A stretch of 33,134 nt of DNA from Acidobacteriota bacterium. GTDB lineage: Bacteria; Acidobacteriota; Terriglobia; Terriglobales; Acidobacteriaceae. The stretch covers positions 1 to 33,134 of the forward strand of contig JAJYUB010000036.1 in NCBI GenBank assembly GCA_021792795.1, given 5' to 3'. Below are positions 5,817-14,145 of this stretch, piece after piece. The notes under the pieces are model-generated. The model saw only the letters and a list, made by a program, of their open reading frames with translations, was not told where the DNA came from and made no database searches. Position numbers and translations under genes: made by a program. How positions within the stretch are numbered: the first letter of the stretch is position 1; every line of letters starts with the position of its first letter.

Positions 5817-8332
5817 TGTTCCGCATCGACAAAGCCATCACGACTTGGAAAGAGGCCGCATCGCTCAACGACCATATCAACCTCTATGGTTTCTGGAACG
5901 AGACTGCCTTTCTGACGAAGTCCGGCGACCTCGGCACGGTGTTGCGCGTTCGGGGCGTGGACTACGAAAGTCTGGATTCAGGAGAACAAGAATATGCCGT
6001 GAGGCGGCTGGAAGCGGCGCTCAAAGCGTTCGGCCCCGGTTTCCACGTTTATCAATATCTCTTCAAGTCGAACCGTCCGGAGATTCTGTTCCGCAGATAT
6101 GACGACCCGATTGTGGAAGCCGCCATCGACCAGCGGCGGCAGTTTTTCGAGGCGAAGCGCGATCATCTTTATCAGGTTGAAATCTTCTACTCGATCGTGC
6201 TCGAAGGCGCACGGTCGAAGACCGGCGTGGCTCCGGCGCTCACCCGGCTCTTCCACGATCCCGCTGGAGCCATTGACGAACTGAAGGCGCAATTTACCAA
6301 CGGCAGCATGAAAACTTTGCTGCGCTCGCAGATTGAACATGACCTGGCGCGGCTGGAACAGCGTGTCCAGGCTTTCACTCGCCAGCTTGCCGATTTTGTG
6401 GAGATTGAAGTGCAGAACCAGCAAGGCCAACTGCATTTCTTCAGGCGGCTGCTCAACTATGACGACTGGCGTATTGCGGGTAAGCCGCAGTCCACCCAGT
6501 TTCTTGACTATCAGGTTGTCAATTCCAACATTGAAGCAGAGCGCGACCATCTGCGGGTGGGCGACCATATTGTCCGCGTTCTGACCATGAAAGAGGCCAT
6601 CACGGAAACGCGACCATTGGTGCTGGACGCCCTGCTGAAGATCCCGGCAAGCTTCTACGTCGTCACCGAATGGACACCACTTCCGACTGATAAAGCCCGC
6701 AAGGAAGTGAACAAGCGACGCCGCCACTTCAATATGTCGAAGACCGGATTCATCTCGCAGATGGGCAATGACACCACCAAGACGAATCCCCGCGATGTGC
6801 TGGTCGATGAATCGAAGCAGGCGGACATCGAAAATCTGGGCGACTGCTTGCGCGCTCTGGGAGACGGGCAATCGCTTGGCGATTTTTCCTTCACAATTGT
6901 GTTGTATGGCAAATTAAAGGCTGAGCTTGACCAGATCGTAGGCGAATTCACCGGCGTTTTCACCAACGCGGACGGCGATCTCTTCGCCGAGACCTACAAC
7001 CAGCTCAACGCCTACTTCGCCTGTGTGCCCGGAAATTATGCGCTGAATCTCCGCAAGCTGTATCTGCTGAATTCCAACTATGCCGACCTCAGCTTTCTGT
7101 TTACGATCCTGCCGGGGGAAAAAACGAACCCGCATCTGGGTACGGAGTACCTGGCGGTACTCGAAACCGACAACAGCACGCCGTACTTTCTGAATTTGCA
7201 TAACGGCGAGGTGGCGCACACGCTTATCCTCGGAATGACCGGCTCAGGGAAATCGTACCTGTGCAGTTTCTTGCTGCAGAATGCTCAGAAGTACGCCCCG
7301 CTCACGTTTATTTTCGATATCGGAGGCAGCTTCCAATCGCTCACAACCATCTTTCGCGGCAGCTACTTGAATGTAGGCCAGGAGGCGCGGGATTTCACCA
7401 TCAACCCATTCTCGCTATCACCGACCAAAGAAAACCAGCAATTTCTCTTCAGCTTCTTTCGCGTGTTGATTGAAGGCCAACATCATGGTAGCGCCCAGCG
7501 CTACCGGCTCGATTTCAAGGAGGAACGCAAGCTGTGGGATGCCATCGAGCGGACGTATACGCTGGAGCCGGACCAACGCACAGTCTCCAACTTCGCCAAC
7601 ATCATTGGCGAGTTGAAGGAACGCCTGCATCGCTGGACGGTTGCCGGCCAGTATGGATTCCTATTTGACAACGCTGTAGACACGCTCTCGTTCTCGCGCT
7701 TCCAGACCTTCAACTTCCACGGCTGGAATGACGCCCCCGATGTGTTGGAGCCGCTGTTATTTTACGTGCTGCACCGGGCCAGCAATGAAATCGCCGACCC
7801 GAAAAAGCTGGCCACGTTCAAGATGTTCCTGATGGACGAGGCATGGCTGTTTATCAAAAACGAGACCATACGCAATTACATCGTCCAGGCGCAGAAGACG
7901 TGGCGCAAGCACAATGCCGGCATGATTCTGGCTACGCAATCCATCAAAGAGTTGCAGGAGTCGGGCATGTTGCAGATCGTCTCCGAAAGCTGTCCCACCA
8001 AAATCTTTCTGGCGAACCCGGAGATGGACCGCGATGTGTACCGCGAAGCATTTCATCTGAACGATACCGAACTGAACTTGATCGCCGGGCTGGTTCCGCC
8101 CGGCCAGATGCTCATCCGCAAAGCGCAGTCCTCGAAGAAGGTCCGGTTGAACGTCGATTCCGTCTCGCACTGGATGGCGACCAACAACGCCCCCGACAAC
8201 CTCAAGAAGCGCGAATACTTCGCGCAGTTCGGTATTGCCGAGGGTCTCCGCCGTTTAGCCGAGGAGTTTCCATTTCAGCCCCGGACATTTGCCGGATCTG
8301 CTACTACCAACCGTAAAGGAGCGCTCGTATGA
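5816..8332 (+). CDS. virB4: VirB4/TrbE/CagE-family T4SS ATPase
   Basis: An 838-residue ATPase, full length for the family. The N-terminal CagE/TrbE/VirB domain covers roughly residues 60-430. The C-terminal RecA-like ATPase holds Walker A GMTGSGKS (473-480; Lys479) and Walker B MFLMDEAWLF (Asp674, Glu675). The later motif MILATQSIKELQESG is also typical. It powers pilus assembly and substrate transfer at the inner membrane. It overlaps VirB3 upstream by one base and VirB9 downstream by four (ATGA). No sign of damage. Confidence 0.96.
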   Translation: MFRIDKAITTWKEAASLNDHINLYGFWNETAFLTKSGDLGTVLRVRGVDYESLDSGEQEYAVRRLEAALKAFGPGFHVYQYLFKSNRPEILFRRYDDPIVEAAIDQRRQFFEAKRDHLYQVEIFYSIVLEGARSKTGVAPALTRLFHDPAGAIDELKAQFTNGSMKTLLRSQIEHDLARLEQRVQAFTRQLADFVEIEVQNQQGQLHFFRRLLNYDDWRIAGKPQSTQFLDYQVVNSNIEAERDHLRVGDHIVRVLTMKEAITETRPLVLDALLKIPASFYVVTEWTPLPTDKARKEVNKRRRHFNMSKTGFISQMGNDTTKTNPRDVLVDESKQADIENLGDCLRALGDGQSLGDFSFTIVLYGKLKAELDQIVGEFTGVFTNADGDLFAETYNQLNAYFACVPGNYALNLRKLYLLNSNYADLSFLFTILPGEKTNPHLGTEYLAVLETDNSTPYFLNLHNGEVAHTLILGMTGSGKSYLCSFLLQNAQKYAPLTFIFDIGGSFQSLTTIFRGSYLNVGQEARDFTINPFSLSPTKENQQFLFSFFRVLIEGQHHGSAQRYRLDFKEERKLWDAIERTYTLEPDQRTVSNFANIIGELKERLHRWTVAGQYGFLFDNAVDTLSFSRFQTFNFHGWNDAPDVLEPLLFYVLHRASNEIADPKKLATFKMFLMDEAWLFIKNETIRNYIVQAQKTWRKHNAGMILATQSIKELQESGMLQIVSESCPTKIFLANPEMDRDVYREAFHLNDTELNLIAGLVPPGQMLIRKAQSSKKVRLNVDSVSHWMATNNAPDNLKKREYFAQFGIAEGLRRLAEEFPFQPRTFAGSATTNRKGALV

Positions 8333-9093
8333 ACCATACACTCACTATCGTCGCTGGGGTTGCTCTGGCCCTCTCCTCTGCTGCGGCCGTGGCGCAGGAT
8401 GCTTCGGCCCGCACCGTGCAGTATCACTCGCAGGACATCGTGCCCATTCACGCCAAGCTGAAGTACACGACGCTGATCGAAGTGCCGCCGACGGAGAAGA
8501 TCATGGAAGCGGCGACTGGCGACAAGGATTTCTGGGTGGTGGATGTTGTCGGCAACTTCTGCTTCGTGCATCCTGCGAAAGCAGGCATTTCCTCCAACCT
8601 GAATCTCATTACCGACAAGGGCAATATCTACAGTTTTACCTTGCAGGATGTGTCCGGCACCTCCGAAGTGCCTGATCTGAAGGTATTGATTGTGCCCGCC
8701 GACCGCTCCTCCATCGTTGCATCGTCTGGCCCTCCGCAATATGTTCCCGCCGTGCAGTTGGAGCAATCGAAGCAGCAGCTTGCCGCGCTTCAGTCTCACG
8801 TTGAGCAAGCTGTCGATGCCTATAAAAGTGCTTATCCCTTGCAATTGAAATTCGACTATACCTACAAGGCGAACGAGGCCCCGTTCGATATCCAGTCGAT
8901 TTATCACGACGACAAGTTCACCTACATCAAGACGAATGCGCCGGAAAAGTTCAGCGTATATGAAATGAAGGACGGCAAACCCAACCTTATCAATTACGAC
9001 CTCCGCGATGGGACCTATATCATCCCGAAGGTCATGGATTCGGGCTATGTGGAGCTGGGAAAGAAGCGCATGGAATTCTCGCGTAAGGGGTGA
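8329..9093 (+). CDS. virB9: VirB9/TrbG-family outer-membrane core component
   Basis: A 254-residue periplasmic protein. Signal peptide TIVAGVALALSSAAAVAQD with cleavage near residue 22. The segment IVPIHAKLKYTTLIEVPPTE is the VirB9/TrbG N-terminal signature. The C-terminal domain contains FTYIKTNAPEKFSVYEM, PNLINYDLRDGTYIIPKVM and the closing LGKKRMEF. With VirB10 and a VirB7-type lipoprotein it builds the core complex spanning to the outer membrane. The start overlaps the VirB4 stop (ATGA) and follows AAAGGA. Confidence 0.93.
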   Translation: MNHTLTIVAGVALALSSAAAVAQDASARTVQYHSQDIVPIHAKLKYTTLIEVPPTEKIMEAATGDKDFWVVDVVGNFCFVHPAKAGISSNLNLITDKGNIYSFTLQDVSGTSEVPDLKVLIVPADRSSIVASSGPPQYVPAVQLEQSKQQLAALQSHVEQAVDAYKSAYPLQLKFDYTYKANEAPFDIQSIYHDDKFTYIKTNAPEKFSVYEMKDGKPNLINYDLRDGTYIIPKVMDSGYVELGKKRMEFSRKG

Positions 9094-9098
9094 CGGCG

Positions 9099-10445
9099 AT
9101 GGCTGATCAAAAAGCAAAACCACCGGCAGACCCTGACATTTTCGATCTGCCCGAACTGCATCGCAGGCTCGTCGAGCCGAAGGGGGTGCTCCAGAAAAAT
9201 CTGAAGATATTTCTTTATCTTGGGGCCAGCGTCCTGGTGATCATCGCGGCGATCTTCAGCGCCGGAGGCAAGAAGCCTGCGACCCAGGCCGGGAAGAACC
9301 AGCCGCCGCAGCCGACGGTGCAGGACAATACCGATAATAATGTTGCCGATTTGAAGAGCCAGCTTCAGGCCGAACAGTTGAAGGAACAACAGCAGGCCGC
9401 TATCGCTGCTGCTAGCGATCCAGCGCTTGCGCGTGCAACTCCCGCACAGCAGGCTGCCGCCTCCACCTATGGCCCTACAGGCCAATCTCTCGCTTGTGTT
9501 CCAGGCCAACGCTGCCCGCAAGCCGCATACGGACAACCGAACGGTGGTCAGCAACAGCTCACCCCAGAGCAACAGCAAACTCAGCAACTCGCCGCCAAGG
9601 AGCGGGAGCTTACGTACAACTCCCGGTTCGCATCGAACCTTGTTTACACCCAGCCTGACGATCCTTCCCCGCACCAGGAACAGGCAACGCAAGCGGGAAC
9701 CGCGCCAACCGGCTACGCTTCGCAGCAGAACCGATACGCCGCGCTTTCAGGTCAGGTAGGAAGCAGCTTGATTGCTCCCCGAGCGGCAGGCCAGCCGCCA
9801 GCGCAGCCAAAGCGTGCGCCGGAGGTGAATTTGGATTCTGCCGTAGGTCAGCCGTATGTGATCCATGAAGGCACAACGCTCGACACGGTCCTGATGAACC
9901 GGCTCGACGGCGATGCCGTTGGCCCGGTCAAGGTACTTGTCTCCAACTCCTTGTATTCGCATGACCATCAGCATGTCCTTATTCCCGATGGAACCATTGT
10001 GTTGGGCGAAGCGAAAAAGATTGGGGCGGCCGGTTTCGGGCAGCAGCGTCGCCTGGCCGTCGTCTTTCATCGGATGATTATGCCAGACGGCTATTCCGTG
10101 GACTTGGATCAATTTCACGGCCTTGACCAGATCGGCGAAGAGGGTCTGAAGGACATTGTGAACAACCATTATCTGCAAATCTTCGGAACGTCGATTGCTC
10201 TCGGCGTCATTGCCGGGGCCGCCGAGATCACGCAGGGTGGCAGCAGCTTCGTTGGCTCCGGCTCGCAGGAGTTCACCAACGGAGCCGCTGGCAGTGTGTC
10301 CGAATCGGCAACCACGGTTCTCGACCAATTCCTTCAAATACCGCCCACGATTACCATTCGGGAAGGACACCGCGTGAAGGTTTACTTCACGCAGGACATG
10401 TTGCTGCCCGCTTACACCCACCACACGATTGACCAGACGTTCTAG
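9099..10445 (+). CDS. virB10: VirB10/TrbI-family core channel protein
   Basis: A 448-residue protein with a short cytoplasmic start, one membrane helix (about residues 37-55, LYLGASVLVIIAAIF), a long Gln/Pro/Ala-rich periplasmic linker and the TrbI domain from about residue 245. That domain includes PYVIHEGTTLDTVLMNRLDG, LIPDGTIVLGEA and MPDGYSVDL, and a hydrophobic segment (IFGTSIALGVIAGAA) that could form the outer-membrane pore. VirB10 senses ATPase activity and gates the channel. The ATG at 9099 lies 8 nt after AAGGGG; the GTG at 9090 would overlap the ribosome site and is less likely. Two cysteines in the linker (CVPGQRC) may form a disulfide. Confidence 0.94.
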   Translation: MADQKAKPPADPDIFDLPELHRRLVEPKGVLQKNLKIFLYLGASVLVIIAAIFSAGGKKPATQAGKNQPPQPTVQDNTDNNVADLKSQLQAEQLKEQQQAAIAAASDPALARATPAQQAAASTYGPTGQSLACVPGQRCPQAAYGQPNGGQQQLTPEQQQTQQLAAKERELTYNSRFASNLVYTQPDDPSPHQEQATQAGTAPTGYASQQNRYAALSGQVGSSLIAPRAAGQPPAQPKRAPEVNLDSAVGQPYVIHEGTTLDTVLMNRLDGDAVGPVKVLVSNSLYSHDHQHVLIPDGTIVLGEAKKIGAAGFGQQRRLAVVFHRMIMPDGYSVDLDQFHGLDQIGEEGLKDIVNNHYLQIFGTSIALGVIAGAAEITQGGSSFVGSGSQEFTNGAAGSVSESATTVLDQFLQIPPTITIREGHRVKVYFTQDMLLPAYTHHTIDQTF

Positions 10446-10454
10446 GAGGCTGAA

Positions 10455-10754
10455 ATGAAATATACTCACGCGCTTGTTGCAATCGAACTGATACTCGGGA
10501 GCCTGGTCATCACCGGATGCGAGAGCAAGCAGCACAAACTAACCAGGCTGCAAAATGATTATGCCAAAGCCCACGCGCAATACTACACGGACTGCATTGC
10601 TCCCGCCACGGCTGGAGACGGCGGTTACATATCAGGGAAAAAACCCACACTTCCAACCCCGGCACAACAGAAAGCACAGCAGCAGAAATGCACCGTGGAA
10701 GGCGCGAAGGCAGGCAAACTCTTGGACCAGATAATGGCCGCCGAAACCAAATAA
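10455..10754 (+). CDS. small lipoprotein, candidate VirB7-like core component
   Basis: A 99-residue protein with a lipoprotein signal peptide: basic start, hydrophobic stretch ALVAIELILGSLVI and lipobox ITGC, giving a lipid-modified Cys at about residue 22. The mature part is hydrophilic and Lys/Gln-rich with two cysteines (YYTDC and QQQKC) and a predicted helical end. AGGAGG precedes the start. It sits between VirB10 and the TrbJ-like gene with gaps of 9 and 18 bp. Position and lipobox suggest the VirB7 role of anchoring VirB9 in the outer membrane, or an entry-exclusion lipoprotein. No sequence signature decides between them. Confidence 0.6.
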   Translation: MKYTHALVAIELILGSLVITGCESKQHKLTRLQNDYAKAHAQYYTDCIAPATAGDGGYISGKKPTLPTPAQQKAQQQKCTVEGAKAGKLLDQIMAAETK

Positions 10755-10772
10755 CCGTAGAGGAGTACGAAC

Positions 10773-11579
10773 ATGAGACGCATCCCCAATCGCATCGCAA
10801 CTCTGGCGATCCTTCTCGCCGGAGCCACCGCAGCCCAGGCACAGTTCGGGGGAGTCGTCTTTGATCCCACTCAATCCGTTCATGCCGTCCAGCAGATCAT
10901 GCAGGCCAGCCAACTCTACACCACGACCATGCAAACGACCCAGAACGTGATCGCCGCCTACAACTTTGCGAAACAGATGGCCAGTTCGCCGGCAAGCCTT
11001 TACCAGCCCTATCTTTCCCCTTCCACCTATTGGATGGCGCTGGATCAGACTGCGAACACCTATGGCAATTCCCAGGCGGTGATCAATGCCGCGAACACCG
11101 GAGTTAACGCGCAAGCCGCCTACCAGTTTTCGAGCGTTCCCCGCGCCGGAATCGTCCCCGATTACAGCACCCTCAGCACGCAAGGCCAGCAGCAGATCGC
11201 GGCGCAAGCTGCTACCACCGACCTGGGTGATGCGGTCGCCGAAAGCAATCTGCAGACGCTTGGCAAAATGCGCGCGAATGAAATGCAGCGCGAGCATGAC
11301 ATCTCCGCGCTTGAGAACGCGAGTCATTCGATGGACCCCGCCCAGCACACCGACATGGCCACCATGCAACGCATGAACCAGGCCCTGCTGCTGCAACTTC
11401 GACAGCAGCAGGAAGCCAATCAAATTCAGCAAGCGGCCGCACTGCAACAGATGATTGCGTTGAAGCAGCAGCAGGACGTGATGAAGCAGGGATTTCAGGA
11501 TGCCGCCGGTTACAGCCAGTATTACGAGACGAACATCGCTCCGGCCTATAACGGCGAAGCGCAAGTTCTGATGTACTAA
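10773..11579 (+). CDS. trbJ: TrbJ/VirB5-family minor pilus component
   Basis: A 268-residue secreted protein. Signal peptide IATLAILLAGATAAQAQ with cleavage near residue 25, followed by FGGVVFDPTQSVHAVQQ, the usual TrbJ start. The body is long helical and Gln/Ala/Met-rich, especially LQLRQQQEANQIQQAAALQQ, consistent with the coiled helices of VirB5/TrbJ. It is likely a minor pilus-tip or assembly component acting in the periplasm. It stands between the lipoprotein and VirB6, as in P-type transfer systems. The start is supported by GAGG nine bases upstream. Confidence 0.85.
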   Translation: MRRIPNRIATLAILLAGATAAQAQFGGVVFDPTQSVHAVQQIMQASQLYTTTMQTTQNVIAAYNFAKQMASSPASLYQPYLSPSTYWMALDQTANTYGNSQAVINAANTGVNAQAAYQFSSVPRAGIVPDYSTLSTQGQQQIAAQAATTDLGDAVAESNLQTLGKMRANEMQREHDISALENASHSMDPAQHTDMATMQRMNQALLLQLRQQQEANQIQQAAALQQMIALKQQQDVMKQGFQDAAGYSQYYETNIAPAYNGEAQVLMY

Positions 11580-11605
11580 CCAATCAATCGGGAGCGAGGG
11601 AGCGC

Positions 11606-12463
11606 ATGAGCACCAGCTTTTTCAACTGGATTACACAAGGCTGCGACACCTTGACTGCCACCGCATCGCCCGGTGTGGATGCAATTGGCCTCCACATCTG
11701 CATCGCGCTCGCCACTATCATGCTGGTCTGGTTCGGCGTGCAGGAGGCGCTGGCTTCCGCGCAGGGAGGACCGGGGTTCAATATGGGGAAGTTTCTGAGT
11801 TTCTTCATGCTCATCACCTTTGCTTATGTGATGGTGAAGTTCTACGACAGCAGCATCCCCGGCATCGGCTACTCGCTCCGAGGATTCATCAACGGCGGCG
11901 CACAGAACCTGGTCACGATCATCGGCAACAACAGCGTAACCACCATTCAGCAAACCTTGGATAAAGCGCAGAAATCCGGCGGCCCTGGCATCGTCAAAGC
12001 GTTAGCGAGTCCCTATTACGCCCTCGTCTATGTCATCATTCAAATGCTGCTGGCGATTTTCAGCGCGGCAGTCGCCGCCATTGTCGCCTATGGTGCGATT
12101 GGAGTAGCCGTGGTCGGTCTGCTTGGCCCCGTCTTCATCCCCTTTTTGGTATTCGACAAGCTGGATTTTCTTTTCTGGGGATGGCTCCGCGCCTTCATCG
12201 GCTTCTGCTTCTACAAGGTCCTGGCCGCCGCAGTGCTCAGTATCCTGGGACATCTGCTGGCGCAGTATTACACCACCATCGTCAACTTTTCCGACCCCGG
12301 CACGATGGTCGAAACGCTGCCCTTGCTGATTCTGCTGGTAGGGGTAAATATCTACATCCTGTTCAAAATTCCGGTCATGACCGCGACCATCTTCTCGGGC
12401 GGCCATGGTGGTCACGACGGCGGTATGGGTCTGCTCACGTTTGCTCTCTTGCGAAGCATTTAG
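11606..12463 (+). CDS. virB6: TrbL/VirB6-family polytopic inner-membrane protein
   Basis: A 285-residue membrane protein with about six hydrophobic segments, among them IGLHICIALATIMLVWFGVQ, FLSFFMLITFAYVMVKF, LVYVIIQMLLAIFSAAVAAI and LPLLILLVGVNIYILFKIPV. The motif GPVFIPFLVFDKLDFLFWGW with WLRAFIGFCFYKVL matches TrbL/VirB6 proteins. It forms the inner-membrane part of the transfer channel. It has the expected place between TrbJ and VirB8 and seems complete. Confidence 0.9.
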   Translation: MSTSFFNWITQGCDTLTATASPGVDAIGLHICIALATIMLVWFGVQEALASAQGGPGFNMGKFLSFFMLITFAYVMVKFYDSSIPGIGYSLRGFINGGAQNLVTIIGNNSVTTIQQTLDKAQKSGGPGIVKALASPYYALVYVIIQMLLAIFSAAVAAIVAYGAIGVAVVGLLGPVFIPFLVFDKLDFLFWGWLRAFIGFCFYKVLAAAVLSILGHLLAQYYTTIVNFSDPGTMVETLPLLILLVGVNIYILFKIPVMTATIFSGGHGGHDGGMGLLTFALLRSI

Positions 12464-12491
12464 AGCGGACAAGAACTCGTTGGAGAAACCG

Positions 12492-13175
12492 ATGAATGTC
12501 GAAACGAAAGCTACTCCTGAAATTACCCGCGCGGCTGAACGGTATCTGGAGCAGTACGGCGATCCGCTGGTGATGAATACCTACCTGAAGGTAACAATCC
12601 TTGCGTTGGTGGCCGTCTGTCTCGCGCTTGCCGCGCTTGTCTTCAAAGACCAGAAAGCGCTTGCCTCGATGCGGCCCCTGATTATTCGCATCAACGATGT
12701 GGGCCGGGCGGAGGCGATCGACTATCGCAACTTCCAGTACCGCCCGCAGGAAGCGGAGAACAAGTATTACCTGACCTGCTGGGCAGAGTTGTATTTCTCG
12801 CGCAACCGCTTCACCATCGAGCGCGACCAGACAAATTCTCTCTACTTCCTGAATGACGATGTGCAGCGGGCCGTGATTGCCGAGGAACAGAAGGACAAGA
12901 TCATCCAGATGTACAGGAACGACAGCACGCTCCCGTATGTCGATGTGGAGGTCAAGAACATCGTTCTTGACGACCTGCGGCAGTCTCCGTATTCGGCACG
13001 CATTGAGTTTGAGAAGGTGTACACCAACCCGGCGGACCATACCGAACTCAAGCGGGAGCGATGGACCGCCAGCGTCACCTATGTCTTCCGCGAGAACGTG
13101 AAAAACAACGAGCTGGCCGTGAACCCTCTGGGGCTTACCATCGTTCGCTTCCGGGCCGACCAGGCGTTCAGCTAG
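12492..13175 (+). CDS. virB8: VirB8/TrbF-family inner-membrane assembly factor
   Basis: A 227-residue bitopic protein. Short cytoplasmic start MNVETKATPEITRAAERYLE, one membrane helix (about 38-56, ILALVAVCLALAALVF) and a periplasmic NTF2-like domain with YYLTCWAELYFSRNRFTIER and the closing strand WTASVTYVF. VirB8 nucleates the inner-membrane complex. The ATG at 12492 follows GGAG by six bases; a longer reading to 12405 would run into the VirB6 gene without a ribosome site. It ends the first block of structural transfer genes. Confidence 0.9.
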   Translation: MNVETKATPEITRAAERYLEQYGDPLVMNTYLKVTILALVAVCLALAALVFKDQKALASMRPLIIRINDVGRAEAIDYRNFQYRPQEAENKYYLTCWAELYFSRNRFTIERDQTNSLYFLNDDVQRAVIAEEQKDKIIQMYRNDSTLPYVDVEVKNIVLDDLRQSPYSARIEFEKVYTNPADHTELKRERWTASVTYVFRENVKNNELAVNPLGLTIVRFRADQAFS

Positions 13176-13528
13176 CGAACCGACTTTCCCAAGGCGATGC
13201 GATGTCCAATCTTTCTGCCAATCCGACTGCTGTACCTGACCCGATCCTGCACATGATGACGTGGGCGAACCAGAGCCTTTGCCCACGCAACGAAAGTGGC
13301 GGACTGCGCTCTTCTATCGGCGCTTGGCGGACAGGATGGCCAGAGCGAACCGAGCTGCAATGTCGGCAAACTTCTTCGACCAGAGTGCAGATGAAAACTT
13401 TGCTCCGGTGTGTGTCTGCCGTTTTGTATCCCGCCTTTGTCTCGGTCACGGCTTCGAGGCTTGTCATGCGCCCTGCGGCACTCGGTCTTCTGCTTCGCTT
13501 GCAGCGCCCCTGCGGGGTCACGGTTCCT

Positions 13529-13580
13529 CCCGGAACAAGTTTGCAAACGCGGAAAGAACACCGCGCAAACTTCTTCCGGG
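13529..13580. repeat. long hairpin with 16-bp arms
   Basis: CCCGGAACAAGTTTGC (13529-13544) pairs with GCAAACTTCTTCCGGG (13565-13580), 15 of 16 positions. The 20-nt loop continues the stem with GCGG/CCGC (13549-13552 and 13561-13564). The 5' arm can alternatively fold with GTTCC at 13523-13527, so two mutually exclusive hairpins are possible, as in attenuators. Confidence 0.7.
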
Positions 13581-13647
13581 TCCCTCCCAGAAAGCAGACC
13601 TTCGGCGCTTGGGAGCATGGCCCCTCGCCAGGCTTCGCCCAGTGTGA

Positions 13648-13663
13648 CCCGATCCAGATCGGG
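13648..13663. promoter_or_regulatory. palindrome upstream of ssb
   Basis: CCCGATC, two bases, GATCGGG: a perfect 7-bp inverted repeat that ends 25 bp before the ssb start. It could be an operator or the last hairpin of the structured leader. The sequence is not a recognisable LexA box. Confidence 0.5.
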
Positions 13664-13688
13664 AAATTCAACAAACGGAGACACGACC

Positions 13689-14078
13689 ATGTATCAGAAC
13701 AAAGTCAACCTCATCGGCTTCCTCGGCAGTGATGCAGAAGTTCGCACCGCCAACAACCACAGCTTCACCACGCTTTCCGTGGCCACCAAGTCCAGCTACA
13801 AGGACAAGAAGAGCGGCAAGTATGTCTCGCACACCGAATGGCACCGTTGCGTCGTCTTCGGCAAGCTCTCAGAGTTCGCCAAGACCCTCACCAAGGGCGC
13901 GCATATCCAGGTGGAAGGCGAGCTGCGCAGCCGGGAGTACACCAGCAAGAAGGCGGACGCCAAGCAGCGCATCTGGGAGATCCGGGTGAACTCGATCCTC
14001 AAGCTCGACCGCGCCGAGAAGGCCGGCCCGGAAGAGACGGCAGGCGATGACTTCAACCCCGAGGAAGAAGCGGCGTAG
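13689..14078 (+). CDS. ssb: single-stranded DNA-binding protein
   Basis: A 129-residue SSB with an OB fold. NKVNLIGFLGSDAEVR, SFTTLSVATKSSYKDK and TEWHRCVVFGKLSEFAKTL are the hallmark strands, and GAHIQVEGELRSREY follows. It binds the transferred single strand in the donor or recipient and supports its conversion to double strand. The acidic tail ends GDDFNPEEEAA; the usual terminal DDIPF-type tip that recruits partner proteins is not at the end, so partner binding may differ. Codon choice is more GC-biased and regular than in the neighbours. The ATG follows CGGAG by 8 nt. Element-encoded ssb genes are common in conjugative plasmids. Confidence 0.94.
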   Translation: MYQNKVNLIGFLGSDAEVRTANNHSFTTLSVATKSSYKDKKSGKYVSHTEWHRCVVFGKLSEFAKTLTKGAHIQVEGELRSREYTSKKADAKQRIWEIRVNSILKLDRAEKAGPEETAGDDFNPEEEAA

Positions 14079-14100
14079 CTGCCGTTTCTTCCTCTCTCCC

Positions 14101-14127
14101 GGAAGCCCGGCTCAGCGCTGGGCTTCC
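14101..14127 (+). terminator. hairpin between ssb and virB11
   Basis: GGAAGCCC (14101-14108) pairs with GGGCTTCC (14120-14127); the loop contains AGCGCT. It lies 22 bp after the ssb stop. No good T-run follows, so it may act as a weak terminator, an RNA-stability element or a processing signal that sets a different expression level for ssb and virB11. Confidence 0.5.
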
Positions 14128-14145
14128 TTGCTGGAAAGGTTGTCG

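Larger units (their letters stand above)
13176..13688. other. 513-bp structured spacer between virB8 and ssb
   Basis: Several reading frames are open here on both strands, but none looks like a protein and they exclude one another. The stretch is dense in inverted repeats: GTGGGC/GCCCAC at 13261-13286, a 16-bp stem at 13529-13580 and CCCGATC/GATCGGG just before ssb. It also repeats words directly: TCGGCGCTTGG at 13317-13327 and 13602-13612, GCAAACTTCTTC at 13366-13377 and 13565-13576. Possible roles are an untranslated regulatory leader of ssb, a structured RNA, or a replication or transfer origin. An ATG at 13202 could begin a short protein, but only its first residues look natural. Confidence 0.55.

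Noticed and set aside
5978-6871. 297-codon minus-strand reading frame
   Set aside because: Opposite the VirB4 gene and without recognisable protein features.
9090-9098. GTG start for VirB10
   Set aside because: It overlaps the ribosome site that correctly serves the ATG at 9099.
12435-13286. 283-codon minus-strand reading frame
   Set aside because: Opposite VirB8, a well supported gene; no ribosome site or family pattern.
13168-13690. Protein-coding genes in the virB8-ssb spacer (both strands)
   Set aside because: Several overlapping frames of similar length exist, none with natural composition; hairpins and repeated words explain the region better.
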